Origin: an uncultured Bacilli bacterium
GTDB lineage: Bacteria > Bacillota_I > Bacilli_A > RF39 > UBA660
Assembly: GCA_934096075.1 (NCBI GenBank)
Contig: CAKOLN010000005.1
Coordinates: forward strand, 22,673 to 86,672
Direction: 5' to 3'
DNA length: 64,000 bases
In this document: piece by piece, positions 52,518-61,712 of the stretch
Layout of the letters: each line of letters starts with the position of its first letter
How positions within the stretch are numbered: the first letter of the stretch is position 1
Program-made: the position numbers and the translations under genes
The notes under the pieces: generated by a model
Told to the model about the DNA's origin: nothing
What the model saw: only the letters and a program-made list of their open reading frames with translations
Database searches by the model: none

Positions 52518-52622
52518 GTGATCACCATCCTTCTTTCGGCCAAAGCCCCCGGTTAGCGGTAGACACCCAGAACACTCTCTTCCATAGAATTTATTATATC
52601 AATCTAACATATATATAGGCAA
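52518..52622 (-). promoter_or_regulatory. promoter and GC-rich structured leader of the 35-aa peptide
   Basis: The promoter boxes are TTGCCT and TATAAT. The roughly 70-base leader is much richer in GC than its surroundings and contains GGGTGTCTACCGCTAACCGG followed by GGGCTTTGGCCG, able to fold into short stems (CGGGGGC with GGCCG) close to the ribosome site. It may sequester the start, as in other type I toxins. I do not recognise a known riboswitch. Confidence 0.4.
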
Positions 52623-52765
52623 ACTAATCACATTATTTTTATCATTACTATCCTTCTTTTTAACATATTATCATCTTCTATACAGATTAGAGCATTAAAA
52701 GCCTTATTTGTCTAGGTTTTCACAAATATATTCGGATTTTTTCAAAGGAATATCACATATATAGA

Positions 52766-52795
52766 AAAAAATCAAAGATTACTCTTCGATTTTTT
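52766..52795 (-). terminator. intrinsic terminator of ftsH
   Basis: ATCGAAGA and TCTTTGAT pair (one mismatch) around GTAA and are followed by TTTTTT on the minus strand. Confidence 0.75.
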
Positions 52796-54665
52796 CTTTT
52801 TTTGTTGTTTTAGTTTTTTTACTTTTATTATACTCTTTTACAACTTCTTCTATTTCCTCTTTAGTAATAGTTTCCCTTTCATACAAAGTTTCAGCAAGCA
52901 TTCTCACTAATCCTTCATTTTTCTTAAGAATTTCCTTAGCATTCTTATAGCATTCATCTATAATCTTTCTAATTTCTTTATCTATTTCCAAAGCAACTGT
53001 ATCAGAATAATTTTTAGAACTATTTGTATAATCTCTACCTAAGAAAACTTCTCCACTCTTATGTTCAAACTGAACAGGACCTAAATCACTCATACCATAT
53101 TCAGTAACCATACTTCTAGCAATTTGAGTAGCTCTCTTAAAGTCATCACTAGCACCAGTACTTATTTCTCCACAGAATAATTCCTCACTAACTCTACCAC
53201 CAAGATAACTAGTTATTCTTTGTAATAGTTCATCCTTAGTAGCTACCAAAGTTCTTTCTTCTTTAGGAAGCATTTGAGTATAACCACCAGCCATACCTCT
53301 AGGGATAATAGTGATTTTATGTACTTCTTCTCCATTAGGAAGTTCTATACCTAAAACTGCGTGACCACTTTCATGGAAAGCAACTATATTTTTTTCATAA
53401 TCAGTAACTTTTCTACTAACTTTAGCTGGTCCCATAAGTACTCTATCACTAGCTTCATCTATTTCATCCATACCAATTGCATTTTTATTTCTTCTAACTG
53501 CAAGTAAAGCTGCTTCATTAAGTAAATTCTCTAAATCAGCACCACTATAACCTGGTGTTCTTTCAGCAATAGCTTTTAATTTAACTGAATCTTCTAAAAC
53601 TTTACCTTTAGCATGAACATTTAAAATAGCTTCTCTTTCTCTAACATCTGGCAAATTAACTGTAACTTGTCTATCAAATCTACCTGGTCTTAATAATGCA
53701 GGATCAAGTACATCTGGTCTATTAGTAGCAGCGATAATAATAATCCCTTCATTAGCACCAAATCCATCCATTTCAGTTAATAATTGGTTTAAAGTTTGTT
53801 CTCTTTCATCGTGTCCACCACCAAGACCTGTTCCTCTTTGTCTACCTACAGCATCAATTTCATCAATAAATATCAAACATGGAGCAGTTTGTTTAGCTTG
53901 TTTAAACATATCTCTAACACGACTTGCACCAACACCAACAAACAATTCAACAAAATCAGAACCACTTATATAATAAAATGGAACCTTTGCTTCACCAGCC
54001 ACTGCTTTAGCAAGTAATGTTTTACCTGTTCCTGGAGGCCCTACTAAAAGCACTCCCTTAGGAATTCTAGCTCCTAATTTTTGGAACTTTTTAGGATTCT
54101 TTAAGAAATCAATTAATTCCTTAACTTCTTCCTTTTCCTCATTAAGTCCAGCAACATCTTTAAATGTTACTTTACCACCATCTTGATTAAGTTTAGCTCT
54201 ACTTCTACCAAAATCCATAGTGCCACCCTTACCATTACCTACCATCATTCTAATCATATAAATAGTAAGTCCTCCAATAACTATAATTGGAATAAATTCT
54301 AAAATAATACTTAACCAACTAATACTACCTGGATCTTTATTAATAACCACATCTAATTGTTGAGTATTACTCTCATCCAAAACTTTTTGAATAACACTAT
54401 CAGTTAAAGGCACAGTTAAAGTAAAACTTTCATTATCTTTATATCCTTCTAACTTACCAGTTAAAACATATACACTATCTCTACTCTTAGGAGTTACTTC
54501 TAACTTATCAACTTTTTCTTGTTCTAAATTAGTTAAAAATTCATTATAACTTAATGTATTAATCTTAACATTATTTAAACCAAAAACATAATAAGTAACT
54601 AAAATAACCATAAAAAGTAATAAATAAGGTATAAAATTCTTCATTGTATTTCCTTTTCTTTTCAT
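52779..54665 (-). CDS. ftsH: ATP-dependent zinc metalloprotease FtsH
   Basis: Membrane protease of 628 aa: an N-terminal helix (FIPYLLLFMVILVTYYVFGL), an extracytoplasmic domain, a second helix (ILEFIPIIVIGGLTIYMI), then an AAA+ domain with Walker A GPPGTGKTLLAKAVAGEA, Walker B CLIFIDEIDAVG and the second region of homology NRPDVLDPALLRPGRFD. The protease domain has HESGHAVLG (HExxH) and the third ligand region in EELFCGEISTGASDD. AAAGGAG stands before ATG 54665. It follows tilS, as in Firmicutes generally. Confidence 0.98.
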   Translation of the reverse strand: MKRKGNTMKNFIPYLLLFMVILVTYYVFGLNNVKINTLSYNEFLTNLEQEKVDKLEVTPKSRDSVYVLTGKLEGYKDNESFTLTVPLTDSVIQKVLDESNTQQLDVVINKDPGSISWLSIILEFIPIIVIGGLTIYMIRMMVGNGKGGTMDFGRSRAKLNQDGGKVTFKDVAGLNEEKEEVKELIDFLKNPKKFQKLGARIPKGVLLVGPPGTGKTLLAKAVAGEAKVPFYYISGSDFVELFVGVGASRVRDMFKQAKQTAPCLIFIDEIDAVGRQRGTGLGGGHDEREQTLNQLLTEMDGFGANEGIIIIAATNRPDVLDPALLRPGRFDRQVTVNLPDVREREAILNVHAKGKVLEDSVKLKAIAERTPGYSGADLENLLNEAALLAVRRNKNAIGMDEIDEASDRVLMGPAKVSRKVTDYEKNIVAFHESGHAVLGIELPNGEEVHKITIIPRGMAGGYTQMLPKEERTLVATKDELLQRITSYLGGRVSEELFCGEISTGASDDFKRATQIARSMVTEYGMSDLGPVQFEHKSGEVFLGRDYTNSSKNYSDTVALEIDKEIRKIIDECYKNAKEILKKNEGLVRMLAETLYERETITKEEIEEVVKEYNKSKKTKTTKKEKIEE

Positions 54666-54681
54666 AAATTTTCTCCTTTCA

Positions 54682-56007
54682 TTAACTATACTTAAGTATT
54701 ATATCATATTCTTCGTGAATTTCCTTATCAAATTTACTTTTTTTTAATCCAGGCACCCAAATTACCCTTTCTTCAGCATCTACAAGTACTGGCCAAACAT
54801 TTCTATCTTTACTAACAATCTTATTATCAATAAATATATCATTAACTTTTTTATGTCCTTCCATACCTTTAACACTCATCTTATCACCATTTCTTCTAGT
54901 TCTAACATATAAAGGTAAACTAACTTCTTTACTACTTAACCTAGTAACATAATTACTAGTATCATCTGTATCACTAACTTTCTCAATAATCATCCCATTA
55001 GGCAAATTAGCAACACTATCTAATTCAATTTCATACTTATCATCTACCTCTTCCATAAAAGCAAAACTAAGTTCATTATAACTCTTTATTGCCTTTACAT
55101 TATTTGGTAAATGAACAACACTATTAGGTTTATAACTATTAATCAAATTAAATATTAAATTAACATGTGTATTAGTAATAATAAGTAAATCATCACCATA
55201 TATTTTCTCTAAAATATTAGAAATTATTTTAGATTGTAATAAATGATCTAATTCTTTAAACTTACTAATATCTAAAACACCATTTTTAAATACTTTATTA
55301 ATAACTTGACTTACTTCTCTCTCTATATAATTATTATACTCAAGTAAAGTCTCACTAAACTTAAGAAATTTTTCATGTACCATCTTATCTTCTTCTTTTA
55401 AGAAAGGTAACACATACTTTCTATATCTATTTCTAGTATAAACATCTTTTAAATTAGACTTATCAATAAAATATTTAATATTATTTTCATTACAATAATT
55501 AGTTAAATCATCTTTAGTAACTGTAATTAAAGGCCTCAAAATAGTATAATCATCTTTAACAATAACTTTACTAAACCCACTATAACCTTTTAATGAAGAA
55601 CCTCTTACTATTCTCATAAGAATAGTTTCAACTAAATCATCTCCATGATGCGCTGTTAAAAGAAATTTAGCATTATAATCTTTACATACTTTATCAAAGA
55701 AATTGTATCTAATAGTTCTAGCTTCATTATGAAAATTATCATCTCCATAATGTTCTATCTTAAAACATTCAAAATGAAGTCCCATATTATTACAAAATTC
55801 TCTCAAATAAGCTTCTTCTTCTTTACTTTCTTCTCTAATATTATGATTAACATGCGCTACTACTAATACTAAATCTAATTCACTTTTCAATTTAATCATT
55901 AGGTCCAAAAGAGCCATTGAATCTGGCCCTCCACTTACACCTATACACAAAGTATCTCTATGTCTAATACCTGCATCATTAAGTAAATACTTATAAACTT
56001 CTTCCAT
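54682..56007 (-). CDS. tilS: tRNA(Ile)-lysidine synthetase
   Basis: It modifies the wobble C of tRNA-Ile(CAU) to lysidine. The PP-loop is CIGVSGGPDSMALLDLM, followed by VVAHVNHNIREESKEEEAYL and LLTAHHGDDLVETILMR. A C-terminal TilS domain includes LPLYVRTRRNGDKMSVKGME. The start ATG 56007 has AGGGGAG, placed inside the end of the upstream gene. Usually hpt lies between tilS and ftsH; it is absent here. Confidence 0.95.
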   Translation of the reverse strand: MEEVYKYLLNDAGIRHRDTLCIGVSGGPDSMALLDLMIKLKSELDLVLVVAHVNHNIREESKEEEAYLREFCNNMGLHFECFKIEHYGDDNFHNEARTIRYNFFDKVCKDYNAKFLLTAHHGDDLVETILMRIVRGSSLKGYSGFSKVIVKDDYTILRPLITVTKDDLTNYCNENNIKYFIDKSNLKDVYTRNRYRKYVLPFLKEEDKMVHEKFLKFSETLLEYNNYIEREVSQVINKVFKNGVLDISKFKELDHLLQSKIISNILEKIYGDDLLIITNTHVNLIFNLINSYKPNSVVHLPNNVKAIKSYNELSFAFMEEVDDKYEIELDSVANLPNGMIIEKVSDTDDTSNYVTRLSSKEVSLPLYVRTRRNGDKMSVKGMEGHKKVNDIFIDNKIVSKDRNVWPVLVDAEERVIWVPGLKKSKFDKEIHEEYDIILKYS

Positions 56008-56008
56008 A

Positions 56009-56644
56009 TTACTCCCCTGTCTTTTCAACTACATATAATTTATTATCATGTTTTACTAATGTAAATTCTCCACTATTTTCATATCCTAAATCTTCTTCAT
56101 ATTCCCAATTAGCTACAGTTCTATAAGCTTCAAAATCTTTTTCTCCATAAGTATAAGTAATTGGAGTAACTGAACTAACTGTAACATTACTAACTGTAGG
56201 TAATTTTTGCTCTCTAGTACCATCCAAATTATTTTTAATATGATTATACATTGTATCACCTGCATTCATTTTAAAATTACTAACAAAATCTGGATAAACA
56301 AACTCTAACCCACCAATATCACTACTACTAATCTTAGTACTTAAAGTATATAAATCAGTAATAAATAACTTAGTTGCTACTTTAGCATAATCCTCATAAT
56401 TAATATCATCTTTATTTAAAACATCCTTAAGTTCATTAAAATAAGTTTTATATAATTCTGAATCATACTCATCTAATGAATATCCATACATATCTATAGT
56501 ATCTAATTTCTTAGGCTCAGTTGGTTCATTATCATTTTTACCAAAAAACTCTTTATATGCCTTAATACCAGTAATACTAATACATACTATTAACAATAAA
56601 CTTATCACAAAATAGAATACTCTATTCTTACTTATCTTTCTCAT
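56009..56644 (-). CDS. single-pass membrane protein of unknown function (211 aa)
   Basis: An N-terminal anchor (VFYFVISLLLIVCISITGI) is followed by an acidic linker (KNDNEPTEPKKLDTIDMYGY) and an extracellular domain of about 150 residues with YEDYAKVATKLFITDLYTLS and VTPITYTYGEKDFEAYRTVA. No family was recognised. It overlaps the LtaS-like gene by 17 bases and precedes tilS by one base, so it is embedded in an operon with envelope and tRNA genes. Confidence 0.6.
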   Translation of the reverse strand: MRKISKNRVFYFVISLLLIVCISITGIKAYKEFFGKNDNEPTEPKKLDTIDMYGYSLDEYDSELYKTYFNELKDVLNKDDINYEDYAKVATKLFITDLYTLSTKISSSDIGGLEFVYPDFVSNFKMNAGDTMYNHIKNNLDGTREQKLPTVSNVTVSSVTPITYTYGEKDFEAYRTVANWEYEEDLGYENSGEFTLVKHDNKLYVVEKTGE

Positions 56645-58712
56645 CTTTAATCACCTTTTTTAAATTATCCCTTTCATTCTTAATTAAATCATATACTATA
56701 ATTCCTTTACTAACTTCTAGTCTTTCATCAGCATATTCTTTAATTCTATCTATATAATCAATATCAATAGGTTCACTATTAATAGATATATACTCATCCT
56801 TTAAATTATTATAATACACTTTATTAGTAAGAACATTACCATTAGGAAAAACTACTATTTTTTCTTTATTACTAAATATATCATTTCCAAGTGCATAAGT
56901 ATAATCTAAATTAAACATATTACTTACAGTAGGTAAAACATCCCACATTCCCATTACATCTTCAATTTTACCTTTTAATTCTCCATCACTAGTCCAAATT
57001 ATTAATGGTGTATTTCTTAATAAATCATATTGATAATTATCTAAACTTATATATGTAGGATCATCTTCACTCTTAATATCTTCTGTATCTAAATCATAAT
57101 TATATAAAAGATTCAAATTCTTCTTACCAAGCTTACTCTCATGGTCTCCATATAATATAAATACTGTATCTTCATCTAAATTATTGTTAATTATATTTTC
57201 AAAAAACTCTCCTAAAGCCTCATCAGCATAATGTGCACTCTTTAAATAATTACCCATCTCAGTATTCTCTAAATAAGGTACAGTAACTTCTTCATAAATA
57301 GGTTTACCATTATAATCAGTTTCTCCAGTATTTCTATCATAAGTTATACTAAAATCTAAATCTCCATATTTAGTAACATCATCAAAAGGAGTATGATTAC
57401 TTAAAGTAATAATAGTTCCCATATAATTTTTATGTTCACTTTTAATATTAGATAAAATAGGTATTACTTGATTTAAGAAGCTCTTATCACTTAAACCTAA
57501 ACCAACCCAATTCATATTTGATTTTTCATCAGGTACATCATAATACTCTTTATCATAAAAATCTTGATAGCCTAAAGTCTTATACATAGTCCTTCTATTC
57601 CAATAATCTCCCTTATTAGCATGCATACTAAATGTATAATAACCTTTATTATTAAATAAATTTTGTATAGTTTCATACTTTCTATTGTAATAATTTACAA
57701 ACACAGTACCACTATTACTAGGAAGTATTCCAGTACTTAAGGTAAACTCTGTATCACTACTAGTACCAACACTAATCTGTGGATAAAACTTAGTAAAATA
57801 CATACCTTCTTTACTTATCCTATTTAAATTAGGAGTAATCTCTATATCATTAACTTTCAAATCTATTAAGAAATTCTGCATACTTTCCATATGAATAAAT
57901 ATAACGTTTTTTCCTTCAAATATATTAGTATACTTATTTGTTTCTTTAGTTTCCTTACTCTTATCACTATAAAAATCTCTAAACACTTTCGCAGACTTAT
58001 CATATCCAAACATAGGACTTATCGCAGGTTGTATACTTTGTACTATATCACTAACTGTATAAGTATATAATCCAAATCTCTTAACAACATAATCTCTATT
58101 CCATAATTTAACTAATCTACTTCCATCACTAGCTTTCATAGTTAATGTAATAAGAATTGCTAGTACTACTCCACATAAAGAAGTACATCTAAACATAAAC
58201 TTACCTTTTTCATCTTTACCAACTTCATAATAATAATTTTTCTTTGTTAATAACTTATTAACTATTAACATTATAATAGGCGCTAGGATATAAATGAAAT
58301 AAATTAACTTTAATTTAGTTGTTACAGAATCACTTACAGCTCCTAAAAATGTTAAAGTACTTAGTAAACTAACACTAGCAAAACTCATATAAAATGTATA
58401 ATAAATATGATTAATAACACATGCAGTAGTATATATAATACTCAATACAAAGAAATATTTAAATTGGTGTTTAGGTTTAATTAAATAGCCAAACGAACCA
58501 AGCACTATAACCATAATAAAATCACACACAAGTGCTCTAAAATCACTTACTGTACCTAATGTTAATAATCTCAAAAGAAACCCAATAACAATAGAAGTAA
58601 TAACATAAGTTAAAAACAAAATATTAGTACTAAAATATTTTCTAAACAATTTAATCATTCTATTAAAATATTCTTTAATATTAAATTTTTCCTTTTTATT
58701 AATCTTTTTCAT
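56628..58712 (-). CDS. LtaS-like sulfatase-fold membrane enzyme (694 aa)
   Basis: Five N-terminal membrane helices and an extracellular catalytic domain: GKNVIFIHMESMQNFLIDLK, SVGTSSDTEFTLSTGILPSN with the nucleophile Thr in a TSSDTE context typical of LtaS, MHANKGDYWNRRTMYKTLGY, TIITLSNHTPFDD and FILYGDHESKLG (metal ligands). It is the closer match to polyglycerol-phosphate synthase among the two such enzymes here. The start has GGTG upstream. Confidence 0.92.
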   Translation of the reverse strand: MKKINKKEKFNIKEYFNRMIKLFRKYFSTNILFLTYVITSIVIGFLLRLLTLGTVSDFRALVCDFIMVIVLGSFGYLIKPKHQFKYFFVLSIIYTTACVINHIYYTFYMSFASVSLLSTLTFLGAVSDSVTTKLKLIYFIYILAPIIMLIVNKLLTKKNYYYEVGKDEKGKFMFRCTSLCGVVLAILITLTMKASDGSRLVKLWNRDYVVKRFGLYTYTVSDIVQSIQPAISPMFGYDKSAKVFRDFYSDKSKETKETNKYTNIFEGKNVIFIHMESMQNFLIDLKVNDIEITPNLNRISKEGMYFTKFYPQISVGTSSDTEFTLSTGILPSNSGTVFVNYYNRKYETIQNLFNNKGYYTFSMHANKGDYWNRRTMYKTLGYQDFYDKEYYDVPDEKSNMNWVGLGLSDKSFLNQVIPILSNIKSEHKNYMGTIITLSNHTPFDDVTKYGDLDFSITYDRNTGETDYNGKPIYEEVTVPYLENTEMGNYLKSAHYADEALGEFFENIINNNLDEDTVFILYGDHESKLGKKNLNLLYNYDLDTEDIKSEDDPTYISLDNYQYDLLRNTPLIIWTSDGELKGKIEDVMGMWDVLPTVSNMFNLDYTYALGNDIFSNKEKIVVFPNGNVLTNKVYYNNLKDEYISINSEPIDIDYIDRIKEYADERLEVSKGIIVYDLIKNERDNLKKVIKDEKDK

Positions 58713-58814
58713 TCTTTTAAAACACCTACGAATACATTATACCAAATAATTTACTATTATTCAATCAGTCCATAAAATAACTATACTGAACAATTTACAT
58801 AAAATTTGTTTATT

Positions 58815-58841
58815 AAAAAAAGTAATCGTTAAAGATTACTC
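58815..58841 (-). terminator. intrinsic terminator of the TasA-like gene cluster
   Basis: AGTAATC and GATTACT pair around TTTAAC and are followed by TTTTTT on the minus strand, overlapping the stop codon. Confidence 0.85.
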
Positions 58842-59456
58842 AGCACTCGGAGGATTTAATACTCCATTAGGATTTGCATTATTATAATAGTAAGTTCTAT
58901 TTTCCTCACCAAGATTTGCATATAAAGTTGCATCAAATATTTGATTTAGATTTTCTTTTTGATTTTCACCAGTTTCAGGAATCCCCATAGTCAATGTATA
59001 AGTTATAGTTTGTGTAGTAGTACTTGGTTCAAAAGTTTTTTGTACTAATTTAATTGTTTTTGTATTACCAGGAGCATCTTTAGATGCACCAGTAGTTCCC
59101 AAAACAAGATCACCAGCAGCCCCATTAACACTATCCTTAACATTAGCTGTTAACTCTGGTATAGTATTAACATAATCCATCCAAACATAAACTGTTTGCT
59201 TAACACTAGAAGGTCCAACGGTAATAGTAAATGTTTTACTTTCTTCCCAAGGTAGTGTATCAATTTCATCTGCAGTAGCAAAATCAGCTCCTCCATCAAA
59301 AGTAATTTTACCAACAGTACCACTTGTTATATTAACTAACCCATTTGTACCAGTCATTTTAGTAGTAAAATATGCAAATGTAATTCCAACTAAAGAAATT
59401 ACTACAGTTGCTATACCAATTATAATTGAAAAAATATTTTTTTTATCACTCTTCAT
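58836..59456 (-). CDS. TasA/camelysin-like secreted protein (206 aa)
   Basis: The N-terminal signal IFSIIIGIATVVISLVGITF ends in AYFT, the cleavage context of TasA/CalY precursors that are processed by SipW-type peptidases. The mature part is strand-rich (VNITSGTVGKITFDGG, ESKTFTITVGPSSVKQ) and ends in an NRTYYYNNANPNGVLNP tail like its paralogues at 60212 and 60960. No sorting signal is present. It probably forms or decorates extracellular fibres; this is inferred from family. It shares an operon with the 194-aa gene. Confidence 0.75.
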   Translation of the reverse strand: MKSDKKNIFSIIIGIATVVISLVGITFAYFTTKMTGTNGLVNITSGTVGKITFDGGADFATADEIDTLPWEESKTFTITVGPSSVKQTVYVWMDYVNTIPELTANVKDSVNGAAGDLVLGTTGASKDAPGNTKTIKLVQKTFEPSTTTQTITYTLTMGIPETGENQKENLNQIFDATLYANLGEENRTYYYNNANPNGVLNPPSAE

Positions 59457-59473
59457 CTAAAACACCCTCTTTA

Positions 59474-60058
59474 CTAAACATTAGGCTCACCTTTAGCAAC
59501 TAACTTAGCTTTAAATGTTTTACCTTGTAACTCATCTTGATTAGTTCCACTTTCTTTTAAAGTAATTTTTAAACTATATTCATGACTAACTCCGGTATTT
59601 ATAACTCCATTTCCGATTGAAACACTAGCACTTGGTACTTTTCTAGGAGAAGAAATATTTACAAGTTTATTGCTATCACTTTCTTCTATTTCATTTTTAC
59701 CTTTATAACTTTTTCCAGTCAAAGTATACACAAAATTATCATCAGAAATTTCATTTTTTTCTATTTCCCAAAACAAACTATAATCACCTATTGCATCTTC
59801 TTCAGTAGAAACATTTGTTATAGAAAATTTAAGTTCATCGCTCCATCCTGGCAAAACAGAATCATCATCAATAGAATTATGAGCTTCATACATTGCATTT
59901 ACATATGCTGTTTTAACTTTAATAGAAGTATTATCATCATTACCATTAACAAGATAATATGCAGCAATAGTTGTTCCGATTGCAACTAAAATAAAAGCTA
60001 ACACAGCAATTACAGCATAAATATAAGTTTTAACATTTTTTTCTTTTTCTTTATTCAT
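59474..60058 (-). CDS. TasA-like secreted protein with PGW motif (194 aa)
   Basis: A signal-anchor (YIYAVIAVLAFILVAIGTTI) ending in AAYYLVNG precedes a strand-rich domain that begins VLPGWSDELKFSITNVS. The same P-G-W-x4-F-x-I pattern occurs in the four other proteins to its right. The C-terminal VSHEYSLKITLKESGTNQDE and GKTFKAKLVAKGE match the ends of the long repeat proteins at 61710 and 63419. It lies 17 bases before the 206-aa gene. Confidence 0.7.
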   Translation of the reverse strand: MNKEKEKNVKTYIYAVIAVLAFILVAIGTTIAAYYLVNGNDDNTSIKVKTAYVNAMYEAHNSIDDDSVLPGWSDELKFSITNVSTEEDAIGDYSLFWEIEKNEISDDNFVYTLTGKSYKGKNEIEESDSNKLVNISSPRKVPSASVSIGNGVINTGVSHEYSLKITLKESGTNQDELQGKTFKAKLVAKGEPNV

Positions 60059-60127
60059 ATCTTATCCCTTATCTTCTATTAAAATAATACCATTTATTAG
60101 AAAAAAAAACAACTTAAATTTTAAAAT

Positions 60128-60182
60128 TTAAAAAATAAAAATTAAACACCAATTCATATAATATCATAAATTGATGTTTATT
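60128..60182 (-). terminator. intrinsic terminator after the 197-aa TasA-like gene
   Basis: AACATCAATT and AATTGGTGTT pair around a 14-base loop and are followed by a T-rich tail on the minus strand. Confidence 0.7.
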
Positions 60183-60211
60183 ATTTCTTATTAATATAAG
60201 ATAAACTATAA

Positions 60212-60802
60212 CTATTCTCCTGCTTTAGGTGCAGTAGTTGTACCACCTGGATTTTTAGCATTATAGTATACTGTTTCTTGATCTAGTGAACAACTTACAG
60301 TTCCAGCAATAGTTGCACCTTGTTGACCATTTTGTTCAGCACCAGTTTCTGGGAAACTTAAAGTATAAGTCATACTTGCAGTTTGTTCAGTAGCACTTTT
60401 AGCTAATGTTCCACTTGCAATTACAAAATCTTTTGCACCAGTTTCAAGTTTACCATTAACACCAGTTTGAGCATTAGTTCCAGCAACTGTTAAAGTTAAA
60501 TCAGTTAATGGATTAGCAGTCATCTTTAATGTACAAGTATACTTAACATCATAGTCAGATGGTCCTAAAGTAACAGTAACATTTTTTGCTCCACTTGTCC
60601 ATCCAGGTAACACAGCTGTACCGCTAACGCTTTGTGCAGTAAAACTAGCAGCACCAATTTTAGCTGTTGTAGCACTAACAGTTCCTTGAGTACCACCCAT
60701 ACTTGTTGTAAAGTATGCGAATGTAGCACCAATAATAGCCACTAATAATGTTGCAATACCAATTACTGATAAGAAAATAGTTTGCCCCTTATTTTCTGTC
60801 AT
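60212..60802 (-). CDS. TasA/camelysin-like secreted protein, paralogue A
   Basis: About 196 aa from ATG 60802 (GAGGAGG upstream), aligning with paralogue B at 60960. The signal TIFLSVIGIATLLVAIIGAT ends AYFTTSMGG. The mature domain has VLPGWTSGAKNVTVTLGPSD, YTCTLKMTANPLTDLTLTV and MTYTLSFPETGAEQNGQQGA, ending in VYYNAKNPGGTTTAP. Codons are enriched for A, G and T residues of low-complexity type, as is common in fibre proteins. The two copies are very similar even at DNA level over the first 150 bases, implying recent duplication or gene conversion. Confidence 0.78.
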   Translation of the reverse strand: MTENKGQTIFLSVIGIATLLVAIIGATFAYFTTSMGGTQGTVSATTAKIGAASFTAQSVSGTAVLPGWTSGAKNVTVTLGPSDYDVKYTCTLKMTANPLTDLTLTVAGTNAQTGVNGKLETGAKDFVIASGTLAKSATEQTASMTYTLSFPETGAEQNGQQGATIAGTVSCSLDQETVYYNAKNPGGTTTAPKAGE

Positions 60803-60889
60803 CCTCATCAATCCTCCTCTACAATGAAAATTGTATCAAATTTCAACCGATAAATCAAGGCCATTTTTATTTATTATAAAATATTACTT

Positions 60890-60922
60890 AAAAAAAACTT
60901 CAATTTAAACAATTGAAGTTAT
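60890..60922 (-). terminator. intrinsic terminator after TasA-like paralogue B
   Basis: AACTTCAATT and AAATTGAAGTT pair around a short loop and are followed by eight T on the minus strand. Confidence 0.88.
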
Positions 60923-60959
60923 TTTGTTAATAATCGTAAATTAACTATGTTAATTCAAA

Positions 60960-61538
60960 CTATTGTGCATCTGGTTTTTCAGTTGTACCACCTGGATTTG
61001 CAGCATTATAATATACTGTACCAGCAGCAGTAGAACATTTTACAACACCAGCAATAGTTGCACCTTGTTGACCATCTTGAGCTGTACCAGTTTCAGCGAA
61101 AGTCAATGTATAAGTCATAGTTTTAGATTCACCAGATTTTAATTTACCTTCAGCAATCTTAGTTTCTGTTTCACCAGTAGCTAAAGTTTTTGTAGCAGCA
61201 GCTACAGCATTATCACCAGCTACAGCTAATCTTAAATCAGTTAATGGATTAGCAGTCATTGTTAATACACAAGTATAATCAACATCTACGTCTGATTCAC
61301 CTAATGTTACAGTAACATTTTTTGCTTCACTTGTCCATCCTGGAAGTACAGCAGTTGCATCAACACTTTCAGCAGTGAATGAAGATGAACCTAACTTAGC
61401 AGTAGTTGCATTAACTGTACCTTGAGTACCACCCATACTTGTTGTGAAGTATGCGAATGTAGCACCAATAATAGCTACTAATAAAGTTGCAATACCAATT
61501 ACTGATAAGAAAATAGTTTGTCCTTTATTTTCTCCCAT
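60960..61538 (-). CDS. TasA/camelysin-like secreted protein, paralogue B
   Basis: The 192-aa protein starts MGENKGQTIFLSVIGIATLL with the same signal and AYFTTSMGGTQGTV segment as paralogue A. The mature domain has VLPGWTSEAKNVTVTLGESD, YTCVLTMTANPLTDLRLAVA and a VVKCSTAAGTVYYNAANPGG tail. Two cysteines (one in YTC, one in VKC) are conserved between the paralogues and could form a disulfide. GGAGG precedes the start. It has its own terminator. Confidence 0.78.
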   Translation of the reverse strand: MGENKGQTIFLSVIGIATLLVAIIGATFAYFTTSMGGTQGTVNATTAKLGSSSFTAESVDATAVLPGWTSEAKNVTVTLGESDVDVDYTCVLTMTANPLTDLRLAVAGDNAVAAATKTLATGETETKIAEGKLKSGESKTMTYTLTFAETGTAQDGQQGATIAGVVKCSTAAGTVYYNAANPGGTTEKPDAQ

Positions 61539-61685
61539 AGTTCTTTACCTCCTTTACAATAAAAATAATACCAATTTTTTTAGTATAAATCAAGTGATTT
61601 TTACAATTTTTTTCGCAAAAATTTCACATTATCATAATTTAAATAATTTTCTTCAATTTAATTGTAAAGTTATTTACATGATAAA

Positions 61686-61712
61686 TAAAAAAAGGAAGAT
61701 TGATACTTCCTA
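61686..61712 (-). terminator. intrinsic terminator of the DxDxDG-repeat genes
   Basis: GGAAG and CTTCC pair around TATCAAT, followed by seven T on the minus strand, just after the 565-aa gene. Confidence 0.75.
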
